A DNA stretch of 64,000 nucleotides, from positions 23,161,359 to 23,225,358 of the forward strand of contig JALGPY010000008.1 of NCBI GenBank assembly GCA_023055425.1, given 5' to 3'. The notes under the pieces are model-generated. The model saw only the letters and a program-made list of their open reading frames with translations. It had not been told where the DNA came from and did no database searches. The stretch's first letter is position 1. Each line of letters begins with the position of its first letter. Positions 11,991 through 23,951 of the stretch are shown piece by piece. The stretch is from Linanthus parryae (Eukaryota > Streptophyta > Magnoliopsida > Ericales > Polemoniaceae). A program made the position numbers and the translations under genes.

Positions 11991-13090
11991 GCATATCAAT
12001 TAAGATCATTAAGTGGTGCGAACTGCTATCACAAAAGATAGGCTTTATTAGCGAACTGCTTGAGATCGTTTCTCGCGTAAATTGCTATCGCAACAGAAGA
12101 TCCAGTAAGATCATCTTGCGCATGCGTTGCCATCGTAACAGAGGCTTGGGTGATCAACTAAAATCACTTTGCATATAAGTTGCTATCGTAACAGATAGGC
12201 TTGAGAAGATCAGGTAAAATCGTTTTGTGTATAAGTCACTATCGTAACAGATAGGCTTGAGATCGCACTTGTATAGACCGCTATCTTGAGAGATAGGCTT
12301 AGATGATCAATTGAGATCGCATTTGCGTTTGGCTGCTATCGTAAGAGATAGGCTTTACAAGATCAATTAAGATCGCATTTGCGCTTGGCTGCTATCGTAA
12401 GAGATAGGCTTTACATGATCAATTAAGATCGCATTTGAGTCGGCTGCTACCGTGAGAGATAGGCTTTAGATGATCAATTAAGATCGCATTTGCGTTTGGC
12501 TGCTATCGTAAGAGATAGGCTTTACATGATCAATTAAGATCGCATTTGCGCTTGGCTGCTATCGTAAGAGATAGGCTTTACATGATCAATTAAGATCGCA
12601 TTTGAGTTGGCTGCTATCGTGAGAGATAGGCTTTAGATGATCAATTAAGATCGCATTTGTGTTGGCTGCTATCGTGAGAGATAGGCTTAGATGATCACTT
12701 AAGATCGCATTTGCGTTTGGCTGCTATCGTAAGAGATAGGCTTTGATGATCACTTAAGATCGCATTTGCATTAGCTGCTATCGTTAGAGATAGGCTTAGA
12801 TGATCGCTTAAGATCGTATTTGCATTAGCTGCTATCGTTAGAGATAGGCTTAGATGATCGCTTAAGATCGTATTTGCATTAGCTGCTATCGTTAGAGATA
12901 GGCTTAGATGATCACTTAAGATCGTATTTGCATTAGCTGCTATCGTAGAGATAGGCTTAGATGATCACTTAAGATCGTATTGCATTGGTTGCTATCGTGA
13001 GAGATAGGCTTTAGATGATCACTTAAGATCGCATTGCATTGGCTGCTATCGTAAAGAGATAGGCTTATATGATCAATTAAGATCGCAGTT
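11990..13090. repeat. minisatellite of about 56-bp units in the Tat-type element
   Basis: About 19-20 tandem units of 55-57 bp (spacings of 56, 56, 55 and 56 bp counted at 12305-12528). Each unit contains GATCAATTAAGATCGCATTTG and a short hairpin, CTATCGTGAGAGATAG. The outer units are more diverged than the central ones. It lies between the integrase fragment and the opposite-strand ORF, in the 3' part of the element where Tat/Ogre-type elements are known to grow satellite-like arrays. Confidence 0.93.
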
Positions 13091-13324
13091 TGTATGAATT
13101 GCTATTGCAGCGAATAAACCATTGTTAACAGTAATAACAAATTAAATAGAGCAACATAAACAGCTAGAAATATGAACTTCTCATTTGGGAGAATTCTTTT
13201 ATTATAACGCTCTCATATGGGAGAGATGGGATTACAATCCTCTCATATGGGAGAGGAGATTGCGTAAATCATAGCCACATGAGACATTAAGCACGTTATC
13301 ATAAAACGTATGAAATGAGAGAAG

Positions 13325-14041
13325 TCAGGGATAGTACTTCTTGATCCAACGCATGTTGATTGAACTGGGAGTTGAGATTGTACTGTGCAACCTTCGTATG
13401 CTGCAGTAGCCACTATCGAAGACTTCTGTGACTTCGAAGGGTCCTTCCCAATTAGCTGCGAACTTTGGGTGAGTTGCTTCTCGCATGCAGTGGTCAGATG
13501 CGCGCAAGACCAAGTCTCCGACTGCGAAATCCCTTCGCTGGACTGTCTTGTTGTAGGCGCGAGCGATTCTTTCCTGGTACCGCTTGTTAGTCCTTTTGGC
13601 TTGTTCTCGCTTTTCTTCCAGCAAGATTAAGTCATGATCGCGTTGATTTTCATAGAGTGCATGGAAGGCCAGCCTTGCCGAATTGACTCTGACCTCCGCA
13701 GGTACCACAGCTTCGGCCCCATAACACAGTAGAAATGGCGAGACCCCTGTGGGTGTCCTTGGAGAAGTTCTGTAGGTCCACAGAGCTATGCTTAGAGAGT
13801 CGGCCCACTTCTTGTGGTCGTCTGCGACCATTTTGCTCAATATTCTCAACAGCGTCTTGTTAGTCGCTTCGGCTTGTCCGTTTCCCTTTGGGTAGTAAGG
13901 GGTAGAACATATCTGCCTGATGTTGTACTCCGCTAATTTCGCAGCTACCTGGCGATTAACAAAAGGAGTACCGTTATCTGAAAGAATGGTGTTTGGGATT
14001 CCGAACCTGCATATGATGCTTTCCTGGATGAAATTGACCAC
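13325..14041 (-). pseudogene. Ty3/gypsy integrase, C-terminal fragment
   Basis: 238 codons matching the second half of a gypsy integrase: the second catalytic Asp in SDNGTPF, the catalytic Glu in GNGQAEATNKTLL, then the GPY/F-type C-terminal region (NWEGPFEV). The zinc-binding N-terminus and first catalytic Asp are missing. The frame is open with no stops but begins only about 30 bases after the primer-binding site, so a deletion has fused the element's 5' end to mid-integrase. It cannot be a working integrase alone. Confidence 0.9.
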
Positions 14042-14052
14042 AGCCAGCGCAT

Positions 14053-14070
14053 TTCACGTCGGGTTCACCA
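14053..14070 (-). other. primer-binding site of the Tat-type element
   Basis: On the minus strand, three bases after the 5' LTR, the sequence reads TGGTGAACCCGACGTGAA. It begins with TGG, the complement of a tRNA CCA end. I cannot name the tRNA with certainty. Confidence 0.7.
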
Positions 14071-14073
14071 AAA

Positions 14074-14699
14074 TGTGCGCAAGAGATTCCGGCAGGGAGA
14101 CCTCCGTGTGCACCGTGTGTAGTGGATCAAGGATCGCACAGGAAGAATAGGGGTGTGTGTAGGGAGAGAGTAAGTCAGTAGCAATGTCTGAGAGAGAGAC
14201 AGAGGTTTGGCAGAGCTTCCGCGTATGGCAGTGTGTTCTCCTTTGTATGGAAAGGTTGACGGTCTATATATACTGGAGAACGTGACCGTTGTAGTGTGGT
14301 TAGTGCGCCCATTAATGGCGGCTTAATTAGCTTAACCATAACGGCACGTTCGTCCGAGTATATAGGAACCGTTAGAGCACGTGGTGCGCGAATACCGGAA
14401 CCGTTACGAGGTTGACCGGGTTTGACCGGATTGACCGGGTCTAGGGAGCTCGTGCCATAGATCTCTCAAAACAGTTACTAAAGGTCGCGTGCGGGCTTGG
14501 CTCGCACGCGACAGGGCTTACTCTAGCCTCCAAACCACTAAGTCCCTACAAGTCCCGTGCAGTGGTATGCGAGGGCTCTGTCTCGCAGCCCCCACATGGA
14601 TCAGCTCGGCTGGTGATCCAGTGTGTGTGGAGCACAATATGGTGTGCTGGATGGCTGCCACGTGGCCAAGATCTGTCATGTCAGAAATCAGTATCTACA
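14074..14699 (-). repeat. 5' LTR of the Tat-type element
   Basis: 626 bp, starting TGTAGATACTG on the minus strand and ending GCGCACA. Partner of 4876-5501. Confidence 0.97.
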
Positions 14700-14704
14700 A
14701 CCAG
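14700..14704. repeat. target-site duplication ACCAG, right copy
   Basis: Matches 4871-4875. Removing the element and one copy rejoins the copia RT codons ...SVVLL and LVLYVDD. Confidence 0.97.
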
Positions 14705-17700
14705 TAATACTACAGAGCTCCCACTAACCTTCTTGTAGACACAGGGCTCATCTTCGTTCTTGATGAAGCCAAACTCTTTGACCACGTCATCAAAACGTCG
14801 ATTCTAGCTCCTAGAAGCTTGCTTCAATCCATAAATGGATCTTTACAACCTACAGACTTTATTGGCATTCTCCAGATCCTCAAAACCCTCCGGTTGTGTC
14901 ATGTACACATCCTCGAGGAGGTTCCCATAAATGAACGCTGTTTTGACATCCATCTGCCAAATCTCGTAGTCGTAGTATGCTGCAATAGCAATTAGGATTC
15001 GAATGGATTTAGTCATGGCGACTGGTGAAAAGGTCTCATCATAGTCAATACCATGAATCTGTCTACACCCTTTGGCTACCAATCGCCCCTTATATGCAAC
15101 TATCTTGCCATCCATGTCGGTCTTCTTCTTGAAGACCCATTTGCACCCTATGGGCCGAGCCCCTTTGGGTGGTTCCACCAAAATCCATACTTTTTTGGTG
15201 TACATGGAATCCATTTAGGATCTCATGGCTTCCAGCCACTTCTTGGAGTCTGGGCCTTTCATGGCCTCCCCATAAGTTGCAGGCTCATCATCCCTGAGTG
15301 ATACGTCATCGGGCTCAGTCACGAGAAGTCCGTATCTCTCTGGCTCATGACGCACTCTTCCTGACTTACGGAGTTCCTGTGTTACCTGAACATGTTCTTC
15401 CACAACAACTTGCGGTTCCTTCTCATGTTCCATCATTGGTTTAGTAATTTGTGGTTCTTGAATCTCTTCAAGTTCTACAGCCCTCCCACTTGCTTCTTTA
15501 GAGACAAACTCTCTTTCTAGAAAAACGCCGGTCCAAGCAACAAACACTTTATTCTCAGTGGGATTGTAGAAATGATATCCTTTAGTTTCCTTAGGATATC
15601 CCACAAATTTACACTTATCCGCTTTGGGCCGAGCTTGTCTGTTTGTAAACTCTTTACATAGACATCGCAACCCCAAATCCTCATAAACGACACTACGGGA
15701 CGCTTCCCAGTCCATATCTGATATGGTGTCTTCATGACTGATTTGGATGGAACACGGTTAATGGTAAAAGCTGCCATCATTAGAGCATGTCCCCAAAACG
15801 ATATCGTGAGATCTGTTTGAGACATCATAGACCGAACCATATCAAACAGTGTGCGATTCCTCCTCTCGGACACGCCATTCCATTGTGGCGTTCCGAGCGG
15901 AGTGAGGTGGGATACTATCCCACACTCTTTAAGATACTCATCAAACTCTTGGCTTAAGTATTCTCCCCATCGATCCGATCATAGAGCCTTAATACTCTTA
16001 CCAAGTTGCTTCTCTACTTCATTCTTGAATTCTTTGAACAATTCAAAGGATTCAGATTTGGCCTTCATAAGGTATACAAATCCATATCTACTGAAATCAT
16101 CAGTAAATGTGATGAAGTAGGTGTAACCACCTCGGAAGGCGTGGGGAACGGCCCACATACATAAGTATGTATGAGTGCCAGTAACTCACTAGTCCTCTCA
16201 GCTTTCTTATTGAAAGGGGACTTTGTCATTTTTCATAATAAACAAGATTCGCATGTCTCATATGATTCCAAATCAAATGAGTCTAGAAGTCCATCCTTAT
16301 GGAGTCTACATATGCGTTTATCATTTATATGGCCTAAACGACAGTGCCATAGATATGTAGGATTTAAATCGTTAGTTTTAATCCTTTTAGTATTTATGTT
16401 ATAGAGTGGACTATTTAGATCAAGGATATACAATCCATTAGACAAATGCGCACTACAATAGTGCATACTATCAACATAAATGGAGCAACACTTGTCCTTT
16501 TTTGAAATAGAAAAACCCTTCTCGTCCAAACAAGAAATGGAAATAATGTTTCTGCTCATAGAAGGCACATAAAAGCAATTGTCTAATTCTAAAATAAGTC
16601 CAGAAGTCAAAGATAGCTCATAAACGCCTACAGCTAATGCAGCAACTCTTGCTCCATTCCCGACGCGCATATCTATCTCCCCTTTAGCCAATCTTCTACT
16701 TCTTTTCAAATCATGCACATTTCAACAAATGTGAGAACTTCATCCAGTATCCAATACCCAAGATGAAGAAATAGAAAGATTTACGTCTACAACATAAATA
16801 CCTGGTGGTGGTGGAATCACTATTCCAAGGTTCTTATCCTCCAGATATTTAGGGCAATTCCTCCTACAGCGACCCGACTAGCTACAGTAGTGACATTCAC
16901 CTTTAGCCACGTCTCCACTAGGCTTTAGGGTTTCCTTGGATTTCGCAACTTTCTTGCGCTTTCCTTTGGAAGTTGAGGCAAATCCTTTGCCCTTCCTCTT
17001 ATGCACCATCATTATGGCCTTGCCCTTGCCTTTGTTGATGTTCTGTTCAGCTGTCTTTAGCATGTTCAATAAGTCTGGCAGAGTCTTACTGATCTCGTTC
17101 ATATTATAGTTCATGATGAACTGATTATAACTGTCAGACAACGATTGCAAGACAATATCAGTTGCCAAATCTTGGCTAAGTGGGAACCCCAGTCTCTCAA
17201 GGTTCTTAATGTACCCGATCATTCAGAGTACATGAGGTCCTACTGGATTCTCTTCTACAAGACTACTCTTGAAAAATGCTTTGGACACCTATATCGTTCA
17301 TGCCTCGCCTGTTCTTGACACAATTTTTTCAAGTGTGTGATCATATCATATGCCTCCATGTTCTCGTATTGCTTCTGAAGCTCAAAAGTCATGGTGCAAA
17401 GCATGAGGCAAGTCACGTCATTAGAATTATCAATATGTTTCTGACGTGCCCTTACTTCCTCTAGAACAGACTCATCCTGTGGTGGGGCTGGAATCGGAGT
17501 GTCCAAGATGTACAACTTCTTTTCTTGCTTAAGGACAATCCTTAAGTTTTTGTACCAGTCAAGGAAATTCGTTCCAGACAGTTTATCCTTCTCAAGGACA
17601 TATCGTAGGGATGAAGTCGATGCGTTGTTGTTTGCTATTTGGAATTCTACAAAACGAGAAATGTGCAATTTTAGTATTTTGAACAATTTAACTATATTCA

Positions 17701-17716
17701 ACAATGGCCAGATCAT
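14705..17716 (-). pseudogene. copia no. 1 polyprotein, proximal part (gag to first half of RT)
   Basis: Read leftwards: gag (about 17600-16880; KLSGTNFLDWYKNLR and a zinc-knuckle start GECHYC), protease (WVLDTG near 16745), integrase zinc region (LWHCRLGHINDKRICRLHKD, 16400-16330), integrase core (about 16110-15510) and RT (KGARPIGCKWVFKKK, WQMDVKTAFIYGNLLEDVY). The polyprotein is spread over several frames with stops at about 14840, 15215 and 15960, so it is inactive. It continues at 4870 after the inserted Tat-type element. Confidence 0.88.
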
Positions 17717-19260
17717 TAAATATATCTACCACTATTTTTCTCGGATTAATACCCCTCACCATTAATGCGAAAAATATCATATATATTTTCTAGTGGGTCC
17801 AAGATCCCTTTTTCACTTCTTCTTGAGGTTGCTTTGGCAAGTCACCGAAGAATAGGTTATTTAATAAGGAACCATTCCAATTGCATCCAATGCAACTCTT
17901 ATTCCAATTAGGTGAATAACTATTTATTATTTATCCTTTAGATAATCCCTAATTGTCATGCCTCTAGGTTCATCAATCCAATTGAGTCTTACCCAGTTGC
18001 GTCCAACCTCTTGCTTCAACATACACACATTACTAGCATGTGTCGTCCGCAACACACCATGGTAAATTAAAATCGCCTTGCTTTGGCAAGCCCGAATTTA
18101 ATAAACCTTGATCATGAATGGTTGTTTTGGCAAGAGAAGGCAAAACGCAAATATTATATTTGAAGATTTTAATCATTCTTAATTTGTTTGGTTGATCCAA
18201 TCAACATGATCTACTTATTTGGATTGAGAAATCCACAATAAAAGACCATCTTTGTTTATTATTATTATCTTGTTAACGTTTTGCTAGTATTGCCATACAC
18301 ACAAAAATAAATAACAAGACATAAATAATAAAAATTCACAAAATAAAAAAAAAAACGTGGCATGGATATGGCCCCTAGACTAAGATATTATCAAGCCAAT
18401 GATAATATCTATTTTTCCTAAATTGACAAGTTCATCTCCATGAGCTCCACCATAGCCGCACGCCTTGGGGGTGTCTTCTTCGTCTTTTGGCTTCTTTGGT
18501 TCTCCGGTCTTCTTCTCCATGCTCTTGGCTATCATCTAAACATTTCTAATTCTAGCCTAACATCTATAATAAATAAATAATAAAAGTCTCACATGTTGAG
18601 GAGAAAAACGACACGCATGCCGTAAAACCTAATTAATTATTACATTAATTTGATCAGCTCGCAGGCCGTAAACCAAACCACAAAGCAATAAACATCCACA
18701 ACCTAGGCCATATCCATCCACCATGCAACAAATCACATAATACAGTTAAAACCAATTTTAACGCGCTTGTTCAATTTTTAGTTGAATTGGGTAATTATGG
18801 TTACAACGGTCCAAGGGGTCCAACCCATACATGGGCCGAACCCCAAGAGGACCGCCGCCCGCCACGTGTCCCGGCCCAAGGCCGCCCGCCCTAGTGACCT
18901 GCGGACTTGCTTGGCGCGCAAGGAGGAGGGGGCGGACGGCTAGGGTTTCGACCCTAGTCTCCTTCCATTCCTTCCTTGTTGCCCAAGCTTGGTTGTTTCC
19001 ATATAATTGTTTCCATAATAGAAAAACTCCTTTTTTCAACTATGTGCCCATGAACCCTAATTTTCAAGAACCCAATAGTTCACATCTTATGTGATTAAAC
19101 TCACTAATTCAGTCATCCAATGTTAAATTAGATCTTTTTTATGTTGAATCAAATTAAATTTTGCATCTACTATGCCAATTAATTCCAGTTTTGCGTAAAA
19201 TTAACAATAAGGTGTATAAACTGAAATTGTAACACATAAAATCATGTTATGCACTGCGAC
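17717..19260 (-). other. leader region of copia no. 1
   Basis: About 1.5 kb between the primer-binding site and the recognisable gag. No supported protein. A G/C-rich patch at 18830-18940 resembles one inside the LTR at 19550-19610. Confidence 0.5.
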
Positions 19261-19277
19261 CTGTGGCTCTGATACCA
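19261..19277 (-). other. primer-binding site of copia no. 1
   Basis: Minus strand TGGTATCAGAGCCACAG, complementary to initiator tRNA-Met as in most plant copia elements. It lies one base from the LTR. Confidence 0.93.
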
Positions 19278-19278
19278 C

Positions 19279-20704
19279 TGTTGGGTTTTGACGTAGCTAA
19301 CGCATCTGAATAACAAAATTTAATTCCTACTCAAAGCCCACTAAGGATCGCAGGAAGAGATATTCATAACATGATAAGTGACATAGAAGATGTGTACCTT
19401 TTGGTTCGGGAGATCACACGAAGAATATTGTCCCCGTCTCTACGGTTCATCCACGTTTAGATGTGAGATCTAGATTCTTCCTTCTCAAGTGCTAGCTTGG
19501 ACCGGAGGAAGAGGGAAGAAGGAATCAAGCAACGAAGGAGGCAAAGAGGGTTTCGACCCTCTCTTTTATGCCGACGGGAAGGGGGGCGGACGCTAGAGGT
19601 TCGGCCCCTTTGTGTTCTTGCTCTCTCTTTTACTTTCTCTCCCACTCACTTATGTTATGAGCATTAGTTGTGGGAAGGAATCTAGAGAATCTTTTATATA
19701 GTCCAACAACTCCTTGTTAACTACATAAAGGCCCTTCCTAGTTCTACATGAACTTGGATTAGTCCCCTGCTTGCATATTAGTCCAGTAAGTTTGTAAGAT
19801 GTTGCAAAGTGATCCTTCTAATTAATTAATCACATCAATTAATCCCAAATCTAATTCTACTCTATTTGACGTGTGATCCCATAGATTTCTACTTAGTTGG
19901 TAGTAACTTGTTACTAACATGGAGCGGTGTCTAGCAACACATCCATGCACCCAACTAATAGAAATAAGTCAGTGATCCCGACAAACCTTTTGTGCCCAAT
20001 ATCACATATTGAACTATCCCTTTGTCTCCATATCCGGATTGGACACGAGACATATATAGTCACACTCGTATATCCAATCCATAGTTCCTCGATCCTGGGA
20101 ATATGCTTATACAAGCAGATAACATCAATATCTGAATATTGATTTATCTGAGTCTGGCCAGACATTCAATAAGCCTCATCCCTCGAGTGGCCGTGGATAT
20201 TTTCTCCCATTATGTGGGAGAGACAAATCCTTTCTACATTACTACGATCTCTAAGCTTGCTTCTTACCATGCCCGATAACTACCTTAATGATTACCCAGT
20301 TACGGTGTAACGTTTGATAACATCAAAGCACGATATTTCACAACTAGAGTATCTAGTGACTTCAAGTCTAAGGATTGCAATTATATTAGCACTACGAGAA
20401 GCGATTGTGACTTCAACATAATCTAATGTATCCTTCTCGTCGTGGGTCAATCCAGTATGCCATTACTCCTAATGCATACCCATGTGTTAGACTTGATATC
20501 TCCATATCAATCTACACACATACTAGTCTATATTTGATCGTCCTATTAATCAATATAATGGACTAGGGATATTTAATATAAACAACACATTGTATCTAAG
20601 GACTTCATTATATTAAATATCACAATATATAATAAATGAATATTCTAGCCAATAACATTGTTCATACTAAATATTAGATTGCCTCTAGGGCACCTATTCC
20701 AACA
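19279..20704 (-). repeat. 5' LTR of copia no. 1
   Basis: 1,426 bp with TGTTGG...CCAACA inverted ends and the primer-binding site immediately inside. The flank at 20705-20709 (GTCTG) should be one half of its target duplication. The other half is lost with the 3' LTR. Confidence 0.88.
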
Positions 20705-22380
20705 GTCTGTCCCTGAGGAAGTAGAGGAACCAAGAAGGAGTGAGCGTGCAAAGGTATTCAAGGATTTTAGAAGTGATTTTGTCACTTACAATGTCGAGGA
20801 CGAACCTTTAACTTTCCAGTAGGGTATGGATTCTTCTGAATCTAGGCACTGGAAGGGCGCTATAAAGAGTGAAACTGACTTTATTGTTTCTAATGAAACA
20901 TGGGAGTTAGTTGATCTCCCTTCTGGGTGTTCTGCTATCGGGTGCAGGTGGATCTTTAAGAGGAAGTTGAACCCTGACGGGTCAATAGATAAGTACAAGG
21001 CTAGACTGGTTGCTAAGGGTTTTAGGCAAAGAGAAGGTATTGATTACTTTGATACATACTCTCCAGTTGCTAGGATGACAACAATCCAAATGCTTATAGC
21101 ATTGGCTTCGGTCCATGGTCTTATCATCCATCAGATGGATGTTAAGACAACTGTTCTTCATGGTGACCTTGAAGAAGAGATTTATATGGATCAGCCTAAG
21201 GGATTTGTTGCATCAGGCAATGAAAGGAAAATATGTAAGTTAATCAAGTCCCTATACGGATTGAAACGAGCTCCCAGGGATTGGCATAAAAAGTTTGATG
21301 AAACTGTTTTGCCGTTCGGTTTTATTATCAATGAAAGTGACAAGTGTGTCTACACCAAAGTTAAGGGTAGTGAATGTGTGATCTTATGCCTGTATGTGGA
21401 TGATATTTTATTGTTTGGAACCAATATTGAGATTATTAATGAGACAAAAGCTTTCTTGAAGAGGCATTTTGAGATGAAGGATATGGGTGATGCTAGTGTG
21501 ATTCTTGAACTGAAGTTGACTCAGTCAGCTGAGGAAATAACCTTATCTCAGTCTCATTATATATAGAAATATATACTTGAGAAATATGATTATTCACAGT
21601 GTAGAATCGCTAGTACACCCGATGATCCTAAAATTGCCTTAGTCAAGAATTCTTCAGGTGTACCTGTGTCTCAATTAAGGTATTCTCATATTATTGGGAG
21701 TTTTCAGTATCTTGCTAAATGTACTAGACCAGATATTTCATATTCTGTGTCTAAGCTGGCTAGATATAGTAGCTGTCCAAATAGAACTCATTGGGATGCT
21801 CTTGATAGAGTGCTTAGATATCTGAAATGCACAATGTACCTAAGTGTACACTACAGGAGATTTCCTGGTGTACTCTAAGGGTACAATGATGCAAGTTGGA
21901 TAGCTAAGAAGTCTGGTTCCAATGGAGTAACTTGATATGTGTTCACCTTGGCAGGTGGAGCAATATCCTGGAAGTCGACCAAACAGACTATTGTAACTCG
22001 GTCTACTTTTGAGGCTGAGTTGTGTGCGCTTGATACCACGAGGACAGAGGATGAATGGTTACACGGACTTATGTCAGCTATACCGGTAGTAAGAAAACCG
22101 CTTCCTGCTATTGCTATTCATTGTGATAGTCGGATGACTATCGACAAGATTAGCAGTAAAAAGTATAATGCTAAAACAAGGAGGCACATCCAAGTTAGAC
22201 TAAAGTCTATAAATGGTTTAGTGTCTGATAGGATTATAGCTGTTGAGTTCATAGGAACTCAGAATAATACAGCTGATCCTTTGACTAAAGAACTGGAACC
22301 TGCAGTGGTCCTGAAGTCGAGGTTGGGGATGGGACTGACAACCCATCATAGTTCATCAACAGTGGGAACCCAATACACAT
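20705..22380 (+). pseudogene. copia no. 2 RT and RNase H
   Basis: Begins in the linker before RT (EPRRSERAKVFKDF). RT follows from about 20826 with GCRWIFKRKLNPDGSIDKYK, the catalytic QMDVKT and LYVDDILLFG. RNase H follows (ARPDISYSVSKLARYSS-like block, DASW, GGAISWKSTKQT, NNTADPLTK). In-frame stops at about 20820, 21564, 21877 and 21932 disable it. RT starts almost at the boundary with copia no. 1. Confidence 0.9.
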
Positions 22381-22908
22381 GATAGGAGATCCCTCAAAAG
22401 TGTATTCAATGTGGCAATAACAAGCTGTGAAGATGAACTGGTAGTACCTTTGCTGCATAGATGATACATTTGAATCGGAGTCTATCCCCTGTAAACCTAA
22501 AAGGTACTGACACTGCTAGTGTAGTAAGAGTTATTCTAACTCTGAATGGAGTCAAGTCTTTTGACGAGATGGTGGCAGACATCACTGAAGATGCCCAGCT
22601 AAGCGAACGTAATTGTGCGGTCGCAATTAGAGGAAAGAGTTATTCCTTGAAGCATTCGATGAGCAGGATCGAGACAAGACCATTAATGTCTCAAAGCCGT
22701 AGATCGGCACCATAGCCGTTGACTTGTTGTCTTCTATAGAGCCTGATTACACTAGACGGATTAAAATTCAAGGTGAAATATTCCATCTGAATCCGGTAGT
22801 CATCGAAGTAGAGGACTTAGGAGGGTTCAAACCCGGAAGGGTACCGACTCTGAAAAACAAGTCATGATGAGAATCCTGTATGTATTTCTGTATGAATTTG
22901 TGGGGAAT

Positions 22909-23549
22909 TGTTAGAAAACGGATAATTAATCCATAGAAAAATTGAAGCAATACTTGGTAGCTTGAAGAAGCTTGAAACCAAGAAGGTTATTAGTCCCACA
23001 TTGTTACTCTTAAAGGAGTTGGGTGGCTTTATATGGTTTCACACACAAGGGTAGTGTATAACTACTAAGGTGTGTGGAGGACCATGGGTGTTCTTGTGTG
23101 CCTCGCCCACACACACACGCGTCGGGTCGGACCGGACCGGGTCGGGTCGAAGGACGATTTTGGCCGAAATGTCTCGCGTCCGCAAGGCGACCTGACGTGA
23201 GATTATAAATCAGTTTTGGTCCATTACACACCAGTTTAATTTTTAATTAATGGGTGATTTAGTAATGGAATCAAAACGAGTTTTGACCACTTTAATGGGC
23301 GATTAATTAGGAGATAATTACCATCAATTTTTTCCATATGAGTGTGAATGGTAAAAATGAATTCTGATGTGACTCCATCTCCTGAAAATGTTTTTGCTTC
23401 AGACCCTCTCTATCTCTCACCCAAAAATCAGAACTGCTCGTGGTATTCTTGGCGAACTGAGGTGCAATCGTCGTTGATCTTCGACGTTGCTGTGAAGAAG
23501 AAGATCGGAGTTATTTTATCCTGGAAGAATCATCGCCGGCATCCTAACA
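22909..23549 (+). repeat. probable 3' LTR of copia no. 2
   Basis: Starts TGTTAG right after the purine tract and can end at CTAACA (23544-23549), a perfect 6-bp inverted end, giving 641 bp. No partner LTR is in the window, so the right border is inferred. Confidence 0.6.
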
Positions 23550-23951
23550 CAGCGTAAGTGGGGGCGATTATCTCTTCAAGAACAATCAGACCTTCTCGCA
23601 AGACCTGACGACTCAGCTGTTCTTTTCTACTTTCTGTTAACGTGGATTAGAGGTATGTTGTCTAATTTACGATCTTTTTATCAGTTTATGATACGTGTGC
23701 TATTTACCTTCATGTTTTGTTACCTGCGTTTCTTTGGCCATGATTTGTTAAATAATTCAACCTGTCTAAAATTGATAATTTTAGTGTATATCACCAACAG
23801 AAAGAAATCTAGGAAAAACTCGTGCATACACAAACAAACACACCCCACACTGGTGGGAAAATGAAGAAGAAAACATCGTGCACACATCGTGCACACAAAC
23901 AAAGAAATTGGCCCGTCCACAGGGCTCACGCAGTAATTCAGCCATCAAACG
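23550..23951. other. intergenic, 3' flank of the lectin gene
   Basis: No gene seen. It probably holds the 3' UTR of the minus-strand gene that ends at 23952. Confidence 0.4.

Larger units (their letters stand above)
4876..14699 (-). mobile_element. non-autonomous Ty3/gypsy Tat-type retrotransposon, recent insertion
   Basis: A complete 9,824-bp unit with 626-bp LTRs (TG...CA), bounded by ACCAG duplications. Orientation is minus: a TGG-starting primer-binding site lies 3 bp inside the right LTR and a polypurine tract abuts the left LTR. From 5' to 3' on the minus strand: LTR, PBS, integrase C-terminal fragment, about 56-bp minisatellite, an intergenic stretch, a long ORF on the opposite strand, PPT, LTR. 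gag, protease, RT, RNase H and the integrase N-terminus are absent, so movement would need enzymes supplied in trans. The lineage call rests on the opposite-strand ORF plus 3' minisatellite, both described for Tat/Ogre-type elements. No RT is left to confirm it. Confidence 0.9.
4166..20704 (-). mobile_element. copia LTR retrotransposon no. 1 (minus strand, interrupted, 3' end lost)
   Basis: Reading leftwards from 20704 the order is 5' LTR (19279-20704), primer-binding site, leader, gag, protease, integrase, reverse transcriptase, RNase H, which is the copia order. The body is split by a 9.8-kb Tat-type element. Joining the flanks at ACCAG restores a continuous frame through the YVDD motif. 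The 3' LTR is absent because the RNase H frame is cut at about 4165. The element entered an older plus-strand copia element, whose remains start at 20705. Confidence 0.9.
20705..23549 (+). mobile_element. copia LTR retrotransposon no. 2 (plus strand), 3' part
   Basis: RT and RNase H coding remains, a 3' non-coding stretch (22381-22895), a purine-rich tract (TTTGTGGGGAAT) and a 3' LTR beginning TGTTAG. Everything upstream of RT is gone, removed or displaced by copia no. 1 and the rearrangement at 4165. Confidence 0.87.

Noticed and set aside
11990..13090. Regular repeats with conserved boxes and short variable stretches, CRISPR-like at first glance
   Set aside because: Units are contiguous and similar along their whole length with no unique spacers, no cas genes are present, and the region is inside a plant LTR retrotransposon.
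4876..14699. Reading the Tat-type element as plus-strand because its long ORF is plus
   Set aside because: The TGG-starting PBS is inside the right LTR on the minus strand, the polypurine tract abuts the left LTR on the minus strand, and the integrase fragment is minus. The long ORF is antisense.
23348..23557. 69-codon ORF inside the copia no. 2 LTR
   Set aside because: It lies within the inferred LTR, where long protein-coding genes are not expected, and it matches nothing I know.
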